From contig CANQWO010000001.1 of NCBI GenBank assembly GCA_947627565.1, positions 1-64,000 of the forward strand: a stretch of 64,000 nucleotides of DNA, written 5' to 3'. Of this stretch, positions 1-7,231 are shown one piece after another. Position 1 is the stretch's first letter; each line of letters opens with the position of its first letter. The stretch comes from an uncultured Clostridia bacterium. GTDB lineage: Bacteria > Bacillota > Clostridia > Christensenellales > Borkfalkiaceae. The notes under the pieces were generated by a model. It was not told the origin of the DNA. It saw nothing but the letters and a program-made list of their open reading frames with translations, and ran no database searches. A program made the position numbers and the translations under genes.

Positions 1-868
1 CCGTTTCTTTTTGCCGTTTACCGTGCCATTCCTGAGACTTCCCCCGGCTCACAAATAGCACGCAGTCAGGCGCAAAAATAGCACACCGACTGTCTCAAAA
101 GTAGCCCACTAAAATAAACTTCTATATAAAACATAAAGAAATTCATAGGCGCACCGTCCGAGAAACGGTGCTTTGAGAAGAGAAGCGGTGCGGCGCAAGC
201 GCCGCCGTGATGGGAAGCGAAAGAAGGAAGCCGCCACAAAGGGCGGCTTGGATCTGAATGGCCCGAGGGCCTCGAGCTTACGGTTTTTTTGAAATTCAGC
301 GACGGAAAAAATGCCGATTCTCAAACGGCATTTTTTCCGAGAGAATCAGTTTGGCGTTATCTGAGCTTCTCTGCTCGTTCCTTCGCGGCGCGCGGTGTTT
401 CCGCGCCCTCCGCCCTTCCGCCGATTCTACGTCGGAATGTGCGTCCGGCACGGCTCCACCGCGCGCCGCGATTTTAACGTTTGGATCAGCAACAGCTATT
501 AGTCAAACACCGCCGGCCTCACGCCAATGCGCGAAAAAATACATCTCGTCCCAATGGCAGAAACTTTGCTCTTTCGGCCTCGAGCTCGTTCGTTCTTCCG
601 CTCTGCTCCGAAGCTCGGCCCCGAACCCAGCCGCCCGGGGCCCCGGCATCGGAGCCCCGGAAAGCCGCGCCCCGCCCGTTGCGGTCCTCGCCGCTGGATG
701 AAAGAATCTATTCCTCAGTCAACAACACTCCGAGGGCAGTTCACCTTCAAATTACATTGCTTGATTAGAACTGGGTAGCAGATTGGGCAGCAAAGCAAGA
801 AACCCGAAAAATCGGCTACTTTTTAATAAAAAAACGACAAATTATAATGATTTCATAAAAAAAATTTA
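1..868. other. Gene-less region with a chain of short hairpins
   Basis: No open reading frame here looks like a real protein; those present are short, overlap each other and show no recognisable motif. What can be seen is a run of five inverted repeats close together: 151-171 (7-bp stem), 190-205 (7-bp stem, 2-base loop), 228-249 (8-bp stem), 260-271 (4-bp stem) and the strong one at 303-339. Around 50-95 the string aaatagcac occurs twice. From 341 to 868 I see nothing definable except an increase in A+T towards 868. The stretch may be the outer end of an integrated element whose boundary is the tRNA fragment at 869-913, but no integrase is in view. Confidence 0.5.
303..339. terminator. Perfect 14-bp hairpin, bidirectional terminator-like
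   Basis: Arms 303-316 and 326-339 are exact reverse complements around a 9-base loop. The stem contains a run of six A on the left arm and six T on the right, so either strand would give a GC stem followed by a U tract. No recognisable gene lies on either side. The loop bases 316-322 can alternatively pair with 341-347, so two exclusive folds are possible. Confidence 0.6.
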
Positions 869-913
869 GGGTTCGGGACCAAGAGGTCGTGGGTTCAAAT
901 CCCGTCTCCTCGA
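869..913 (+). pseudogene. 3' half of tRNA-Pro(CGG), possible attachment-site remnant
   Basis: The sequence matches the 3' half of a tRNA-Pro. Anticodon loop ttCGGga lies at 872-878, 3' anticodon stem ccaag at 879-883, variable loop aggtc at 884-888, T arm 889-905 with loop ttcaaat, 3' acceptor strand ctcctcg at 906-912 and discriminator A at 913. The 5' half is absent: bases before 869 are A+T-rich and lack the D arm, the 5' acceptor strand and the cttgg needed to pair with ccaag. Loss starting at the anticodon loop is what a tRNA-targeting integrase leaves at the att site away from the rebuilt gene. That origin is inference; the tRNA identity is read directly from the arms. Confidence 0.65.
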
Positions 914-921
914 GTAAATAT

Positions 922-957
922 CCCCCACTAAAGTGGGGGCTTTAGGAAGCCCTAAAG
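922..957. repeat. Two adjacent subterminal hairpins of the IS200-type element
   Basis: First hairpin: arms 922-928 and 933-939, 7 bp, loop TAAA. Second: arms 940-946 and 951-957, 7 bp. They lie on the 3' side of the transposase, where IS200/IS605 right ends fold into hairpins recognised by TnpA. Confidence 0.6.
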
Positions 958-1020
958 GGCAGGATACCGGCGCGGCGCTCAAGCGCCGAAGGTAAGGGCC
1001 CGCCTACCGCACAACAAGCA

Positions 1021-1052
1021 AGCCGACGATTCCCTTACTTCGTCGGCTTTTT
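1021..1052 (+). terminator. Hairpin with T tract inside the IS200-type element
   Basis: Arms 1021-1029 and 1040-1048 (9 bp) are followed by TTTT on the plus strand. The loop holds the ancestral stop codon of tnpA (1035-1037, minus strand). In the plus sense it would block outside transcription entering tnpA as antisense; on the minus strand the T tract is missing. Confidence 0.45.
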
Positions 1053-1527
1053 GCTATATGATTCCAGCCACTCCTTGAACGGGTCGTAATACTCCACCAT
1101 ACTGATTTGGGCTGAAATCATATCTTCTTTCTCTTAGTTCCTTATGTATTCCTGCACGACTTGCTTGTTCCCGCCCACCGTGCTTACATAATATCCCCTA
1201 CTCCAAAAATGTCGGTTCCCATACTTATATTTCAGTTTCGCATACCGCTCGAATATGATCATGGTACTCTTGCCTTTGAGGTATCCCATGAACGACGATA
1301 CCCTCTCATTCGGCGGTATGCTCACAATGGATGTGATCCGGCATAGCGTGCGCTTCTATAATCTCCACGCTCTTCCGTTTGCACAATTCCCGTAGTATTT
1401 TTCCGATTTCCTTTCTTAACGCGCCATAAATTATCTTTCTGTGATATTTCGGCGTGAACACGATGTGGTATTGACATTTCCACGTCGTGTGTGCTAAACT
1501 GAATGTGTCGTTATCTTGGTTCTTCAA
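1035..1527 (-). pseudogene. tnpA: IS200-type transposase TnpA (Y1 HUH), frameshifted and interrupted
   Basis: Starting at 1527 the frame reads into the HUH motif (PDHIH) and then runs out of frame near 1325-1330. The rest continues in another frame with SIPPNERVSSFMGYLKGK and the catalytic tyrosine region KQVVQEYIRN. Comparison with the family suggests five bases are missing just after the HIH codons. Three codons past the catalytic Tyr a TAA stands where CAA (Gln) is expected; the reading frame continues behind it (EKEDMISAQIS..) to a natural stop at 1035. Adding five bases to the 493-base span gives exactly 166 codons, the usual size for IS200 TnpA. Two independent lesions make it inactive. 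Confidence 0.8.
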
Positions 1528-1651
1528 TGTAACGTCCTCCTCTGTGTTTCTTACTCATGTGCGGTTGCGAGCCCACATTCAGTTTAGCACAGAGGTGCTT
1601 TGTACAGCCTTACAAGGCTGCTGCTAAAGCCTTTCTTCGTTACCCCAACCA

Positions 1652-1670
1652 CCACCGGCATAGCCGGTGG
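1652..1670. repeat. Left-end hairpin of the IS200-type element
   Basis: Arms 1652-1659 and 1663-1670 pair perfectly (8 bp) around ATA. It lies upstream of the transposase start, the position of the left-end hairpin in IS200/IS605 elements. Confidence 0.55.
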
Positions 1671-1694
1671 GTTTCCTATTAGAACAAAAATGAT

Positions 1695-1727
1695 ACCGCA
1701 ACCCTTTTGAGTTGCGGTTATTTTTTA
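1695..1727 (+). terminator. Hairpin terminator between the IS element and the PepSY gene
   Basis: Arms 1695-1702 and 1711-1718 (8 bp, 8-base loop) are followed by a T-rich run to 1727. It would shield the PepSY gene from upstream plus-strand transcription; an A run at 1686-1690 gives it some activity on the other strand as well. Confidence 0.65.
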
Positions 1728-1737
1728 TGTGTGGGCG

Positions 1738-1743
1738 TATAAT
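1738..1743 (+). promoter_or_regulatory. Possible -10 box upstream of the PepSY lipoprotein gene
   Basis: A TATAAT lies at 1738-1743, about 100 bases before the PepSY start, just beyond the terminator. No convincing -35 sits 16-18 bases upstream, so the assignment is weak. The gene has a strong ribosome binding site, AAAGGAGGT, ending at 1837, five bases before the ATG. Confidence 0.3.
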
Positions 1744-1842
1744 AGCTTCACGGAACTTGAAAAAATAAAAAAATCCGAAATTTTTAATGTTTCTTTAATT
1801 TTCGTGCAATAGAATGGCATTGAACATGAAAGGAGGTACATC

Positions 1843-3798
1843 ATGAAAAAACGTTTTATCAAATCGTTAGGACTGTTCGCGGGGATCGCCCTTTCGCTTT
1901 CCGCTTTCGCCGCTTGCGGTACGCATACGTCGCAAAACAAACTTACCTATGACGACGGCGTGGTGAAGGCATTCCAAGCCGTACCGCCCGTGGGCGATCT
2001 CGTCAGCCAAACCGCGGTCGCGGATGAAACAGACTATCTCGTCACCGTCATCACTTCGTCTTCGGTATCCGAATACCGCGTCGATTCACAGTTCAAAGTG
2101 GGCGCCGCCAATACGATTATCGAGACGAATACCCCTGTGGCGACGGCGCTCGAAGCGGATGTCTCCGCGCCCCTTTCCGATCTCGAAAAGGCGTATGAAG
2201 AGGCCCTTGCACTCTCCGGGATCGACAAAGCGGACGTTGAGGGCTTCGATTTCGACCGCGATACCTATATGGGGAAATCCGTTTTCAAAGTTGAGATCGA
2301 AGACGCGGTTGCGGAATACTCCTACACGTTCAATTCCGAAGATTTTACGCTGCTCGCCAGCAAGACGGAATTGAAAAATACCGCGCCGTCCGGGGCCGCC
2401 TCCTCGTATATCGGCGAAAAGAATGCGAAGACGATCGCATTGAAAGCCGCCGGCATCGCCGAGAGCCAAGCGGAAAATTTCACCTTAAAAACCGTGTCGG
2501 AAAACGGCAGGAAACTTTATAAGGCAAGTTTCCGATATGACGGCTACGGCTACACGATCGATATCGACGCGGTAAAGGGCGACATCGTAAAGTTCTCCAA
2601 GAGCGCGCTCGATGCGAACGCGACCTATCCCGAGATCCCGCAGACCATCTCCGAAGAGGAAGCGAAGAACATCGCGTTGGCGTTTGTCTTCCCCAACGGG
2701 GCAGGCTCGGCGCAAGTGCAGTTCCGCAAAGTCAAACTTGATTACGAAAAGGGACAATTCATCTACGAAGTGGAATTTATGGCGAGCGGGACGGAATATG
2801 AATTTGAGATCGCGGCCTCCGACGGCGCCATTCTCGATGTGGAGATCGACGACAACGACAGCCACGACGCAAGCCTTCCCCAATCCGATCCGTTCATCAC
2901 CCGCGATCAGGCCGTCGCCAAAGTTCTCGAACAGGCCGGTTCGGATGCGTTCGTCCTCGAAGTGGATATCGAAAAAGAAACCGTGAACGGACAAAAGCGC
3001 TACTTCTATGAGGTCGAAGTGCGCGTCAACGGCCGCGAGATCGAATATTTTGTCGACGCCGTTACGGGCAACGTGACCCTCAACGAGGGATTTGCAGGCA
3101 ATCCCGCCGATCCTACGCCCGCGCTCAGCGAGGAGGAGGCCCTTCAGATCGCGCTCGACAGCTTCGGGCTCACTGCAAACGGTCTCACTTCACAGCGCAT
3201 TCATCTCGAACGCGAAGACGGGAGACTTTGCTATGAGATCAAGCTGTTCGTCGGCAATACGGAATACAAGATGAGCCTTGACGCAAACAGCGGCAAAGTC
3301 CTCGAGCGGGAGATCGATTTCGAACACGAGACGCTCCCCTCTCAGCCCTCTTCCGGCAATTATATCACGCGCGACCAAGCCATTGCGGCCGTTCAGAAAT
3401 ACTTCGCCGACAAGGGCAAGACGGCGCGCGTCGATCGCGACGTCGAATGGGAGGACGAAGGCACGGGAGCGAACAAGCGCTACTACTACGAAGTGGAAGC
3501 CTATGTCGACGGAAGAGAATATGAATGCTACGTCGACGCGCTCACCGGCGACGTGCGCGTGAAGGGCGAACTCATCGAAAGCGGGACGACGTTGATCGGA
3601 GAGGAATCCGCGCTCTCCATCGCATTGGATCATTTCAGCATCGCCAAAAACGAGGCGAGAGTGGTCAAAGTGAAACTGGAAGAGGATGACGGGCTTCTCA
3701 TCTATGAGGTGGAATTTAAGGTGAAAGACCTCGAATATTCTTTTGAAATCGACGCCAAGACGGGAAAAATTCTCGACATCGACGTTTCATTTGATTAA
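1843..3798 (+). CDS. Lipoprotein with seven tandem PepSY-like repeats
   Basis: 651 aa. The N-terminus is a lipoprotein signal (basic MKKRFIK, hydrophobic stretch, then AFAAC with Cys25 as lipid anchor), so the protein should sit on the outer face of the membrane. The rest consists of about seven PepSY-like units starting near residues 112, 191, 270, 353, 429, 509 and 586. Each has a helix such as SEEEAKNIAL or TRDQAVAKV and a beta-meander ending in a G(K/N/D)-(V/I)-L turn. PepSY domains are thought to inhibit peptidases or sense the cell-surface environment; no enzyme domain is attached here. The strong SD fixes the ATG at 1843. A two-component system with its own promoter follows in the same direction, suggesting but not proving a shared surface-stress role. 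Cargo and partner are unknown. Confidence 0.85.
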   Translation: MKKRFIKSLGLFAGIALSLSAFAACGTHTSQNKLTYDDGVVKAFQAVPPVGDLVSQTAVADETDYLVTVITSSSVSEYRVDSQFKVGAANTIIETNTPVATALEADVSAPLSDLEKAYEEALALSGIDKADVEGFDFDRDTYMGKSVFKVEIEDAVAEYSYTFNSEDFTLLASKTELKNTAPSGAASSYIGEKNAKTIALKAAGIAESQAENFTLKTVSENGRKLYKASFRYDGYGYTIDIDAVKGDIVKFSKSALDANATYPEIPQTISEEEAKNIALAFVFPNGAGSAQVQFRKVKLDYEKGQFIYEVEFMASGTEYEFEIAASDGAILDVEIDDNDSHDASLPQSDPFITRDQAVAKVLEQAGSDAFVLEVDIEKETVNGQKRYFYEVEVRVNGREIEYFVDAVTGNVTLNEGFAGNPADPTPALSEEEALQIALDSFGLTANGLTSQRIHLEREDGRLCYEIKLFVGNTEYKMSLDANSGKVLEREIDFEHETLPSQPSSGNYITRDQAIAAVQKYFADKGKTARVDRDVEWEDEGTGANKRYYYEVEAYVDGREYECYVDALTGDVRVKGELIESGTTLIGEESALSIALDHFSIAKNEARVVKVKLEEDDGLLIYEVEFKVKDLEYSFEIDAKTGKILDIDVSFD

Positions 3799-3819
3799 TC
3801 GATCAAAACATGCTATAAT
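3791..3819 (+). promoter_or_regulatory. SigmaA-type promoter of the two-component operon
   Basis: TTGATT at 3791-3796 and TATAAT at 3814-3819 are 17 bases apart. The -35 overlaps the last codons of the PepSY gene. Transcription would start near 3826, leaving a leader of about 80 bases before the response regulator. Confidence 0.75.
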
Positions 3820-3830
3820 AGGAATGAGAA

Positions 3831-3856
3831 TGCCCGATGGAAAATTCTGTCGGGCA
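3831..3856 (+). other. Leader hairpin upstream of the response regulator
   Basis: Arms 3831-3837 and 3850-3856 (7 bp) enclose a 12-base loop just past the predicted transcription start. No T tract follows, so it is more likely a 5' stabilising or regulatory hairpin than a terminator. Confidence 0.4.
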
Positions 3857-3903
3857 ATCTCACTGCCTCTCCCCTCCACTTCGGATCATTGCAGGAGCAC
3901 GCC

Positions 3904-4575
3904 ATGAAGATTCTCATTCTCGAGGACGACGAAAGTCTGAAAGCCGTACTCAAAAAGCGCCTCATCGCCAACGGGTTTGCCGTGGACTGCGCCGCAAACG
4001 GCGAAGAAGGCCTCGATTTTTTGCTTGCGGGAAGCTATGACGTCGTCATCTCGGATATTATGATGCCCGTGATGAACGGCCTCGAATTTCTCTCCGCGGT
4101 ACGCGCAAAAAAGATCGATGTGCCCGTCATCTTGCTCACCGCCCTTGACGGAAGCGGCAACATCGTCAAGGGGCTCGACATGGGCGCCGACGACTATATC
4201 GTCAAGCCGTTTGAGTTTTCCGAATTGCTCGCCCGCATCCGCCTTGTCACAAGGCGGAACGCCGGGTCGCGGGAAAACATCTTGACGGCGGGCGATCTCG
4301 TTTTGGACCTGCACAGTCGCACCGCAACGCGGGGAGGCAGATCCATTGCGCTCTCGGCCAAGGAGTTCGATCTGCTTGCGCTTCTCATCCGGAACAAGAA
4401 CATCGTCCTCACCCGGGAACTGATCTGCGACAGGCTGTACGGCTCGGAAGAATCCATCGAATCCAACGCGATCGACGTCTACATCCGCTATCTCCGAAAA
4501 AAAATCGACGACGATTTTGACGTAAAATTGATTCGCACCGTGCGCGGTGTCGGCTATACGGTGAAAGAAGAATGA
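3904..4575 (+). CDS. OmpR/PhoB-family response regulator
   Basis: 223 aa. The N-terminal receiver domain has the acidic pair in LEDDES, the phospho-acceptor Asp51 in SDIMMPVMNG, the switch Thr in LLTAL, and Lys101 in the VKPFEF motif. The C-terminal half is a winged-helix DNA-binding domain ending in the typical RTVRGVGYTV. An in-frame TTG lies 15 bases earlier, but AGGAG at 3893-3897 is six bases from the ATG at 3904, so that start is preferred. It overlaps the kinase gene by four bases (ATGA) and will be phosphorylated by it. Targets are not visible; the adjacent PepSY lipoprotein gene is a candidate. Confidence 0.93.
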   Translation: MKILILEDDESLKAVLKKRLIANGFAVDCAANGEEGLDFLLAGSYDVVISDIMMPVMNGLEFLSAVRAKKIDVPVILLTALDGSGNIVKGLDMGADDYIVKPFEFSELLARIRLVTRRNAGSRENILTAGDLVLDLHSRTATRGGRSIALSAKEFDLLALLIRNKNIVLTRELICDRLYGSEESIESNAIDVYIRYLRKKIDDDFDVKLIRTVRGVGYTVKEE

Positions 4576-5891
4576 AATTCGGCAAAAAAATCATCCTCAT
4601 CAATTCCATCCTGATCGCCTTTTTGGCCGCAGTCATCGTCATCGCCGCGGCCGGAGCGGGCACACGGGTGTTGCGCAACAATATCCGCGACGCCCTCATC
4701 GAGACGGTCTCTTCCCGCGCCTCCGTCATCGCCGCGGGCAACGGCGCGGTGCCCGGCGACTTCGACTACAATGTGAGCGGCGTCTATCTGAGCGTCTATC
4801 TGAGCGACGGCACCCTGAAAAACGGTTCCTTCCCCGGCCCCATCGACCTCCCCATTCAAAAAGGCGTCGTCTCCTATGTCAGGATCGACGACAAACAGTA
4901 TTACGTCTATGATTTCGCCATCTCCCTCGAGGGCAGAGACGACATCTATTTAAGGGGGATCACGGAGGCATCCTACAACATTTGGTTCTTCGCAATGATC
5001 TCGTTTACCGTACTTGCGGGAGCCCTTGCGGCGGCGAGTATCGTGATCAATATCGTTTCGGTGAGGCGCGCGGTCAAGCCCATCGAGACGATGCGGAAAG
5101 AGGTCAACGAGATCACGGCATCCGGCGATATCAAAAAACGGCTCTCCAAAGTCACGACGGACAGCGAGCTCGCACAGCTTGCAGACGACTATAATTTCAT
5201 GCTCGACAGCCTCGAGGCCATGTTCCGCAATCACGAGCGGTTCACTTCGGACGTCGCGCATGAGCTCCGCACGCCGCTCACCGTGATCCTCTCGGAGAGC
5301 GAATATGCCTTGGCCGACACCGAGAGCGTCGATGAAAAAAATCAATCGCTGGAAGTGATCCGCCGTCAATCCAAGCGCATCAAAGCGATCACCGACAGCC
5401 TGCTGGAATTTACGAGATTCGCCAATCAACTCAAGATCGCGCTCGATCCAACGGATATTTCGAGGATCACCGAGGAATTTCTCGATGATTATGCTTTGCC
5501 CAAAGAGATCGACATCCGGCGGAATATCGAAAGAGACATCGTCGTGGCCGCAGATGCCACGTTATACGAACGGATCCTGCAAAATCTCCTCGACAATGCC
5601 ATAAAATACGGAAAACCGGGCGGACATGTCCTCGTCTCGTTGGAAAAGGCCGACCGCACGGCCGTTTTGACGGTGCGCGACGACGGCGTCGGGATGAGCG
5701 AGGAAGCGGTGGCGCATGCGTTTGAAAGATTTTACCGCGAAGACGCATCGCGGTCGGATAAACCCGGGCTCGGCTTAGGGCTCAGCTTTGTCAAAGAGAT
5801 CGTCAGGCTGTTCGGGGCAAAAATTTCCCTTACCTCCGCCCCGCAGGAAGGGACGACCGTCACCGTCACCTTCGATCTCATTCCCTCGTAA
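4572..5891 (+). CDS. Membrane sensor histidine kinase
   Basis: 439 aa. Membrane segments lie at about residues 7-29 and 137-160 and enclose an extracytoplasmic sensor region of roughly 105 residues. A HAMP linker follows (about 161-213), then the H box HELRTPLT with His230. The catalytic domain has an N box (LLDNAIKYG), DDGVGMS (G1) and GLGLGLSFVK (G2). All residues needed for autophosphorylation are present. It is co-transcribed with the response regulator and followed by a strong terminator. The ligand is unknown; the extracellular part has no motif I recognise. Confidence 0.93.
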   Translation: MKFGKKIILINSILIAFLAAVIVIAAAGAGTRVLRNNIRDALIETVSSRASVIAAGNGAVPGDFDYNVSGVYLSVYLSDGTLKNGSFPGPIDLPIQKGVVSYVRIDDKQYYVYDFAISLEGRDDIYLRGITEASYNIWFFAMISFTVLAGALAAASIVINIVSVRRAVKPIETMRKEVNEITASGDIKKRLSKVTTDSELAQLADDYNFMLDSLEAMFRNHERFTSDVAHELRTPLTVILSESEYALADTESVDEKNQSLEVIRRQSKRIKAITDSLLEFTRFANQLKIALDPTDISRITEEFLDDYALPKEIDIRRNIERDIVVAADATLYERILQNLLDNAIKYGKPGGHVLVSLEKADRTAVLTVRDDGVGMSEEAVAHAFERFYREDASRSDKPGLGLGLSFVKEIVRLFGAKISLTSAPQEGTTVTVTFDLIPS

Positions 5892-5907
5892 ACGCACAAT
5901 CTTGCAA

Positions 5908-5943
5908 TGAAAAGACGGGCCGATCAAACGGCCCGTCTTTTCA
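5908..5943. terminator. Strong bidirectional terminator after the sensor kinase
   Basis: Arms 5908-5922 and 5929-5943 are perfectly complementary (15 bp) around the loop ATCAAA. The base of the stem supplies an A tract on the left and a T tract on the right, so it can stop transcription on either strand. Confidence 0.88.
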
Positions 5944-5983
5944 TATTTCGTAAATTTTCCGAACTTTTCGCAAGCGATGCAGA

Positions 5984-6130
5984 TCAGTCCGCCTTTTCCT
6001 CTATGCCCTTGGAGAGCTCCCGCTGTTCATCGGTTACCTGTTTTATGGCAAAGCCGCCCAAACCGCTTTGGGCCACAAGTTGCATTGTGGTTTCGATAAA
6101 TTCCGCTCTTCAATCCGCTTTTACCATCAT
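5984..6130 (-). pseudogene. N-terminal remnant of a TetR-family regulator
   Basis: Read from the ATG at 6130 on the minus strand, the frame gives MMVKAD, a TGA stop as codon 7, then RAEFIETTMQLVAQSG and GLGGFAIKQVTD. These match helix 1 and the start of helix 2 of a TetR-type DNA-binding domain. After that the similarity ends and the frame closes at 5984. The internal stop and the lack of a recognition helix or ligand domain mark it as a relic. The similarity is short, so the family call is tentative; a TATAAT just upstream on the same strand may be the old -10 box. Confidence 0.35.
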
Positions 6131-6262
6131 ATCTATTATAAAACAAGTAGCGGGGAAAGTATTCTCATAAAATTCCTCGGCGCCCCCGCCACTTTTTTGC
6201 CGACGTACATTGCGGTGCGAACGGGCGATTTTCATAGGAGGGGTACCGCTTCCCCGCCCCCC

Positions 6263-6344
6263 TCGAGTCCCTTCATAATTCGTATAAACGAACGGGAAGC
6301 CCTCAATGGACTTCCCGTTCGCTGGTGCGGATGAAGGGACTCGA
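6263..6344. repeat. 14-bp inverted repeat involving the tRNA-Leu T arm
   Basis: Bases 6263-6276 are the exact reverse complement of 6331-6344, which lie in the acceptor and T-arm part of the tRNA-Leu gene. The arms are 54 bases apart and enclose the tRNA terminator hairpin. The outer copy may be a scar of recombination at the tRNA. Confidence 0.5.
6289..6321 (-). terminator. Terminator of the tRNA-Leu gene
   Basis: Arms 6289-6299 and 6311-6321 pair over 11 bp, starting five bases beyond the 3' end of tRNA-Leu on the minus strand. The following T tract is short (GTTTAT). Confidence 0.65.
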
Positions 6345-6405
6345 ACCCATATGGTCTCCCACAGGAACCTGAAACCTGCGCGTCTGCCAGTTTCGCCACA
6401 TCCGC
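6326..6405 (-). tRNA. tRNA-Leu (anticodon CAG)
   Basis: On the minus strand the acceptor strands GCGGATG and CATCCGC pair, followed by discriminator A at 6326. The anticodon loop is TTCAGGT with anticodon CAG; the stem has a U-U mismatch at its loop end, often seen in Leu tRNAs. A variable arm longer than in class I tRNAs precedes the T arm with loop TTCGAGT. CCA is not encoded. It lies directly downstream of the peptidase E gene on the same strand. Confidence 0.92.
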
Positions 6406-6409
6406 ATAT

Positions 6410-6554
6410 CCCGTATTTTTACACGGGCGGGTCCCCGAGGTGGAGGTCAATTCCGCGATGTCAAACATGACGACCTTGCCCCGTATTTTTACACGGCCGA
6501 GGAGCCGAGTCGGGAGATCAAACCCCGCAATGTCAAAACTCGGTTTTGACGATC
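6410..6554. repeat. Imperfect tandem duplication of the pepE 3' end
   Basis: Two copies of about 70 bases, starting at 6410 and 6480, share an identical 17-base core (6410-6426 and 6480-6496) and then align imperfectly through a common atgtcaaa block and a final tgacga. The second copy contains the last codons and stop of the peptidase E gene; the first lies between that gene and tRNA-Leu. The core is itself a small palindrome around a T5 run. Confidence 0.6.
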
Positions 6555-7231
6555 TTTTCGCCGGAGGCGCCGTCGAGCCGCCACACTTTTCCGCCCGCCG
6601 AGATGCTTCGAACGGGTTCGCCGCCGACGATCTCAAGGGCCGCGTCGTTCTCAACGCCCCATGCGCAGTACTTATTATACAACACGATCTCGTCAAAGTC
6701 AAGCATTCTCTCGTCGTAATGCGGAGAAATTTTTCCTTTGATCCAGCCCAATCCGCGGTACATGTGATATTCCCCCTCGACGACGGAATCGGAATACATC
6801 TCTTCGAACCAACAGATGGCGCCTGCGGAGAGCCCCGCGACGAGCACGCCGCGGCGGTAGGCCTCTTCGATATACGCGAGCAGGCCCGTCTCCCGCCATG
6901 AATCGAGCATGAATACGGTATCCCCTCCGCCGACATACAGGAAATCGGCCGCGTCGAACTTCTTTTTCATCTTTTCGGGATCGATCTCCCGCCCCACGGT
7001 GAGCGCGACGTCGGTTTTGAGCCCGAAGAGCCCCGTATAGACTTTGTGGAAGGTATTATAGTAGGGCATGCAGTCGTGGCTGGCCGTGGGAATAAAGAGC
7101 CCGCAGGCGCGTCTGTCCCCCGCCGCTTTTTTTGCCTCGCCGGCGATATATTCATCGATTTTGAGACGCCCGACATTCTGTTCGCGTCCCTTTCCCTGTC
7201 CCCCGCCGATCGCGAGAATCCGCTCAGACAC
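6533..7231 (-). CDS. Peptidase E-like serine peptidase (family S51)
   Basis: 232 aa, the usual length of S51 dipeptidases, which cleave Asp-Xaa dipeptides in the cytoplasm. The nucleophile elbow is GLSAGAICWF with Ser135, and the preceding YVGGGDTVF and the AYRRGV region match the family fold. Related S51 proteins include cyanophycinases, but the length and the CWF context fit peptidase E. It starts eight bases inside the PII gene and so is translationally coupled to it; the DUF1538 gene precedes both. The operon suggests a link between peptide nitrogen release and nitrogen sensing (inference). The last codons lie within the tandem duplication described separately. Confidence 0.85.
   Translation of the reverse strand: MSERILAIGGGQGKGREQNVGRLKIDEYIAGEAKKAAGDRRACGLFIPTASHDCMPYYNTFHKVYTGLFGLKTDVALTVGREIDPEKMKKKFDAADFLYVGGGDTVFMLDSWRETGLLAYIEEAYRRGVLVAGLSAGAICWFEEMYSDSVVEGEYHMYRGLGWIKGKISPHYDERMLDFDEIVLYNKYCAWGVENDAALEIVGGEPVRSISAGGKVWRLDGASGEKIVKTEF

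Larger units (their letters stand above)
914..1682 (-). mobile_element. Decayed IS200/IS605-family element (tnpA only)
   Basis: A single IS200-type transposase pseudogene (minus strand) is flanked on both sides by imperfect palindromes, as in IS200/IS605 elements, which have subterminal hairpins instead of terminal inverted repeats. Beyond the transposase 3' end lie hairpins at 922-939, 940-957 and 973-988; beyond its 5' end is one at 1652-1670 and a weaker one at 1605-1620. No tnpB is present. The element starts directly after the tRNA-Pro fragment. Exact ends cannot be fixed because these elements make no target duplication; 914 and 1682 are approximate. Confidence 0.7.

Noticed and set aside
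50..120. Two copies of aaatagcac and a ctgtctcaaaag string, reminiscent of IS-element ends
   Set aside because: Too short, no transposase beside them, and no matching inverted end found in the window.
258..778. Overlapping short frames in the gene-less left end
   Set aside because: Arg/Pro/Ser-rich, mutually overlapping, no ribosome binding sites, no family resemblance; several run through the hairpin stems.
3889..3903. Five-codon N-terminal extension of the response regulator from a TTG
   Set aside because: The AGGAG motif lies inside this stretch and is correctly spaced for the ATG at 3904.
5907..6170. 87-codon plus-strand frame after the sensor kinase
   Set aside because: Its ATG lies inside the kinase terminator and it is the reverse complement of the TetR-like remnant.
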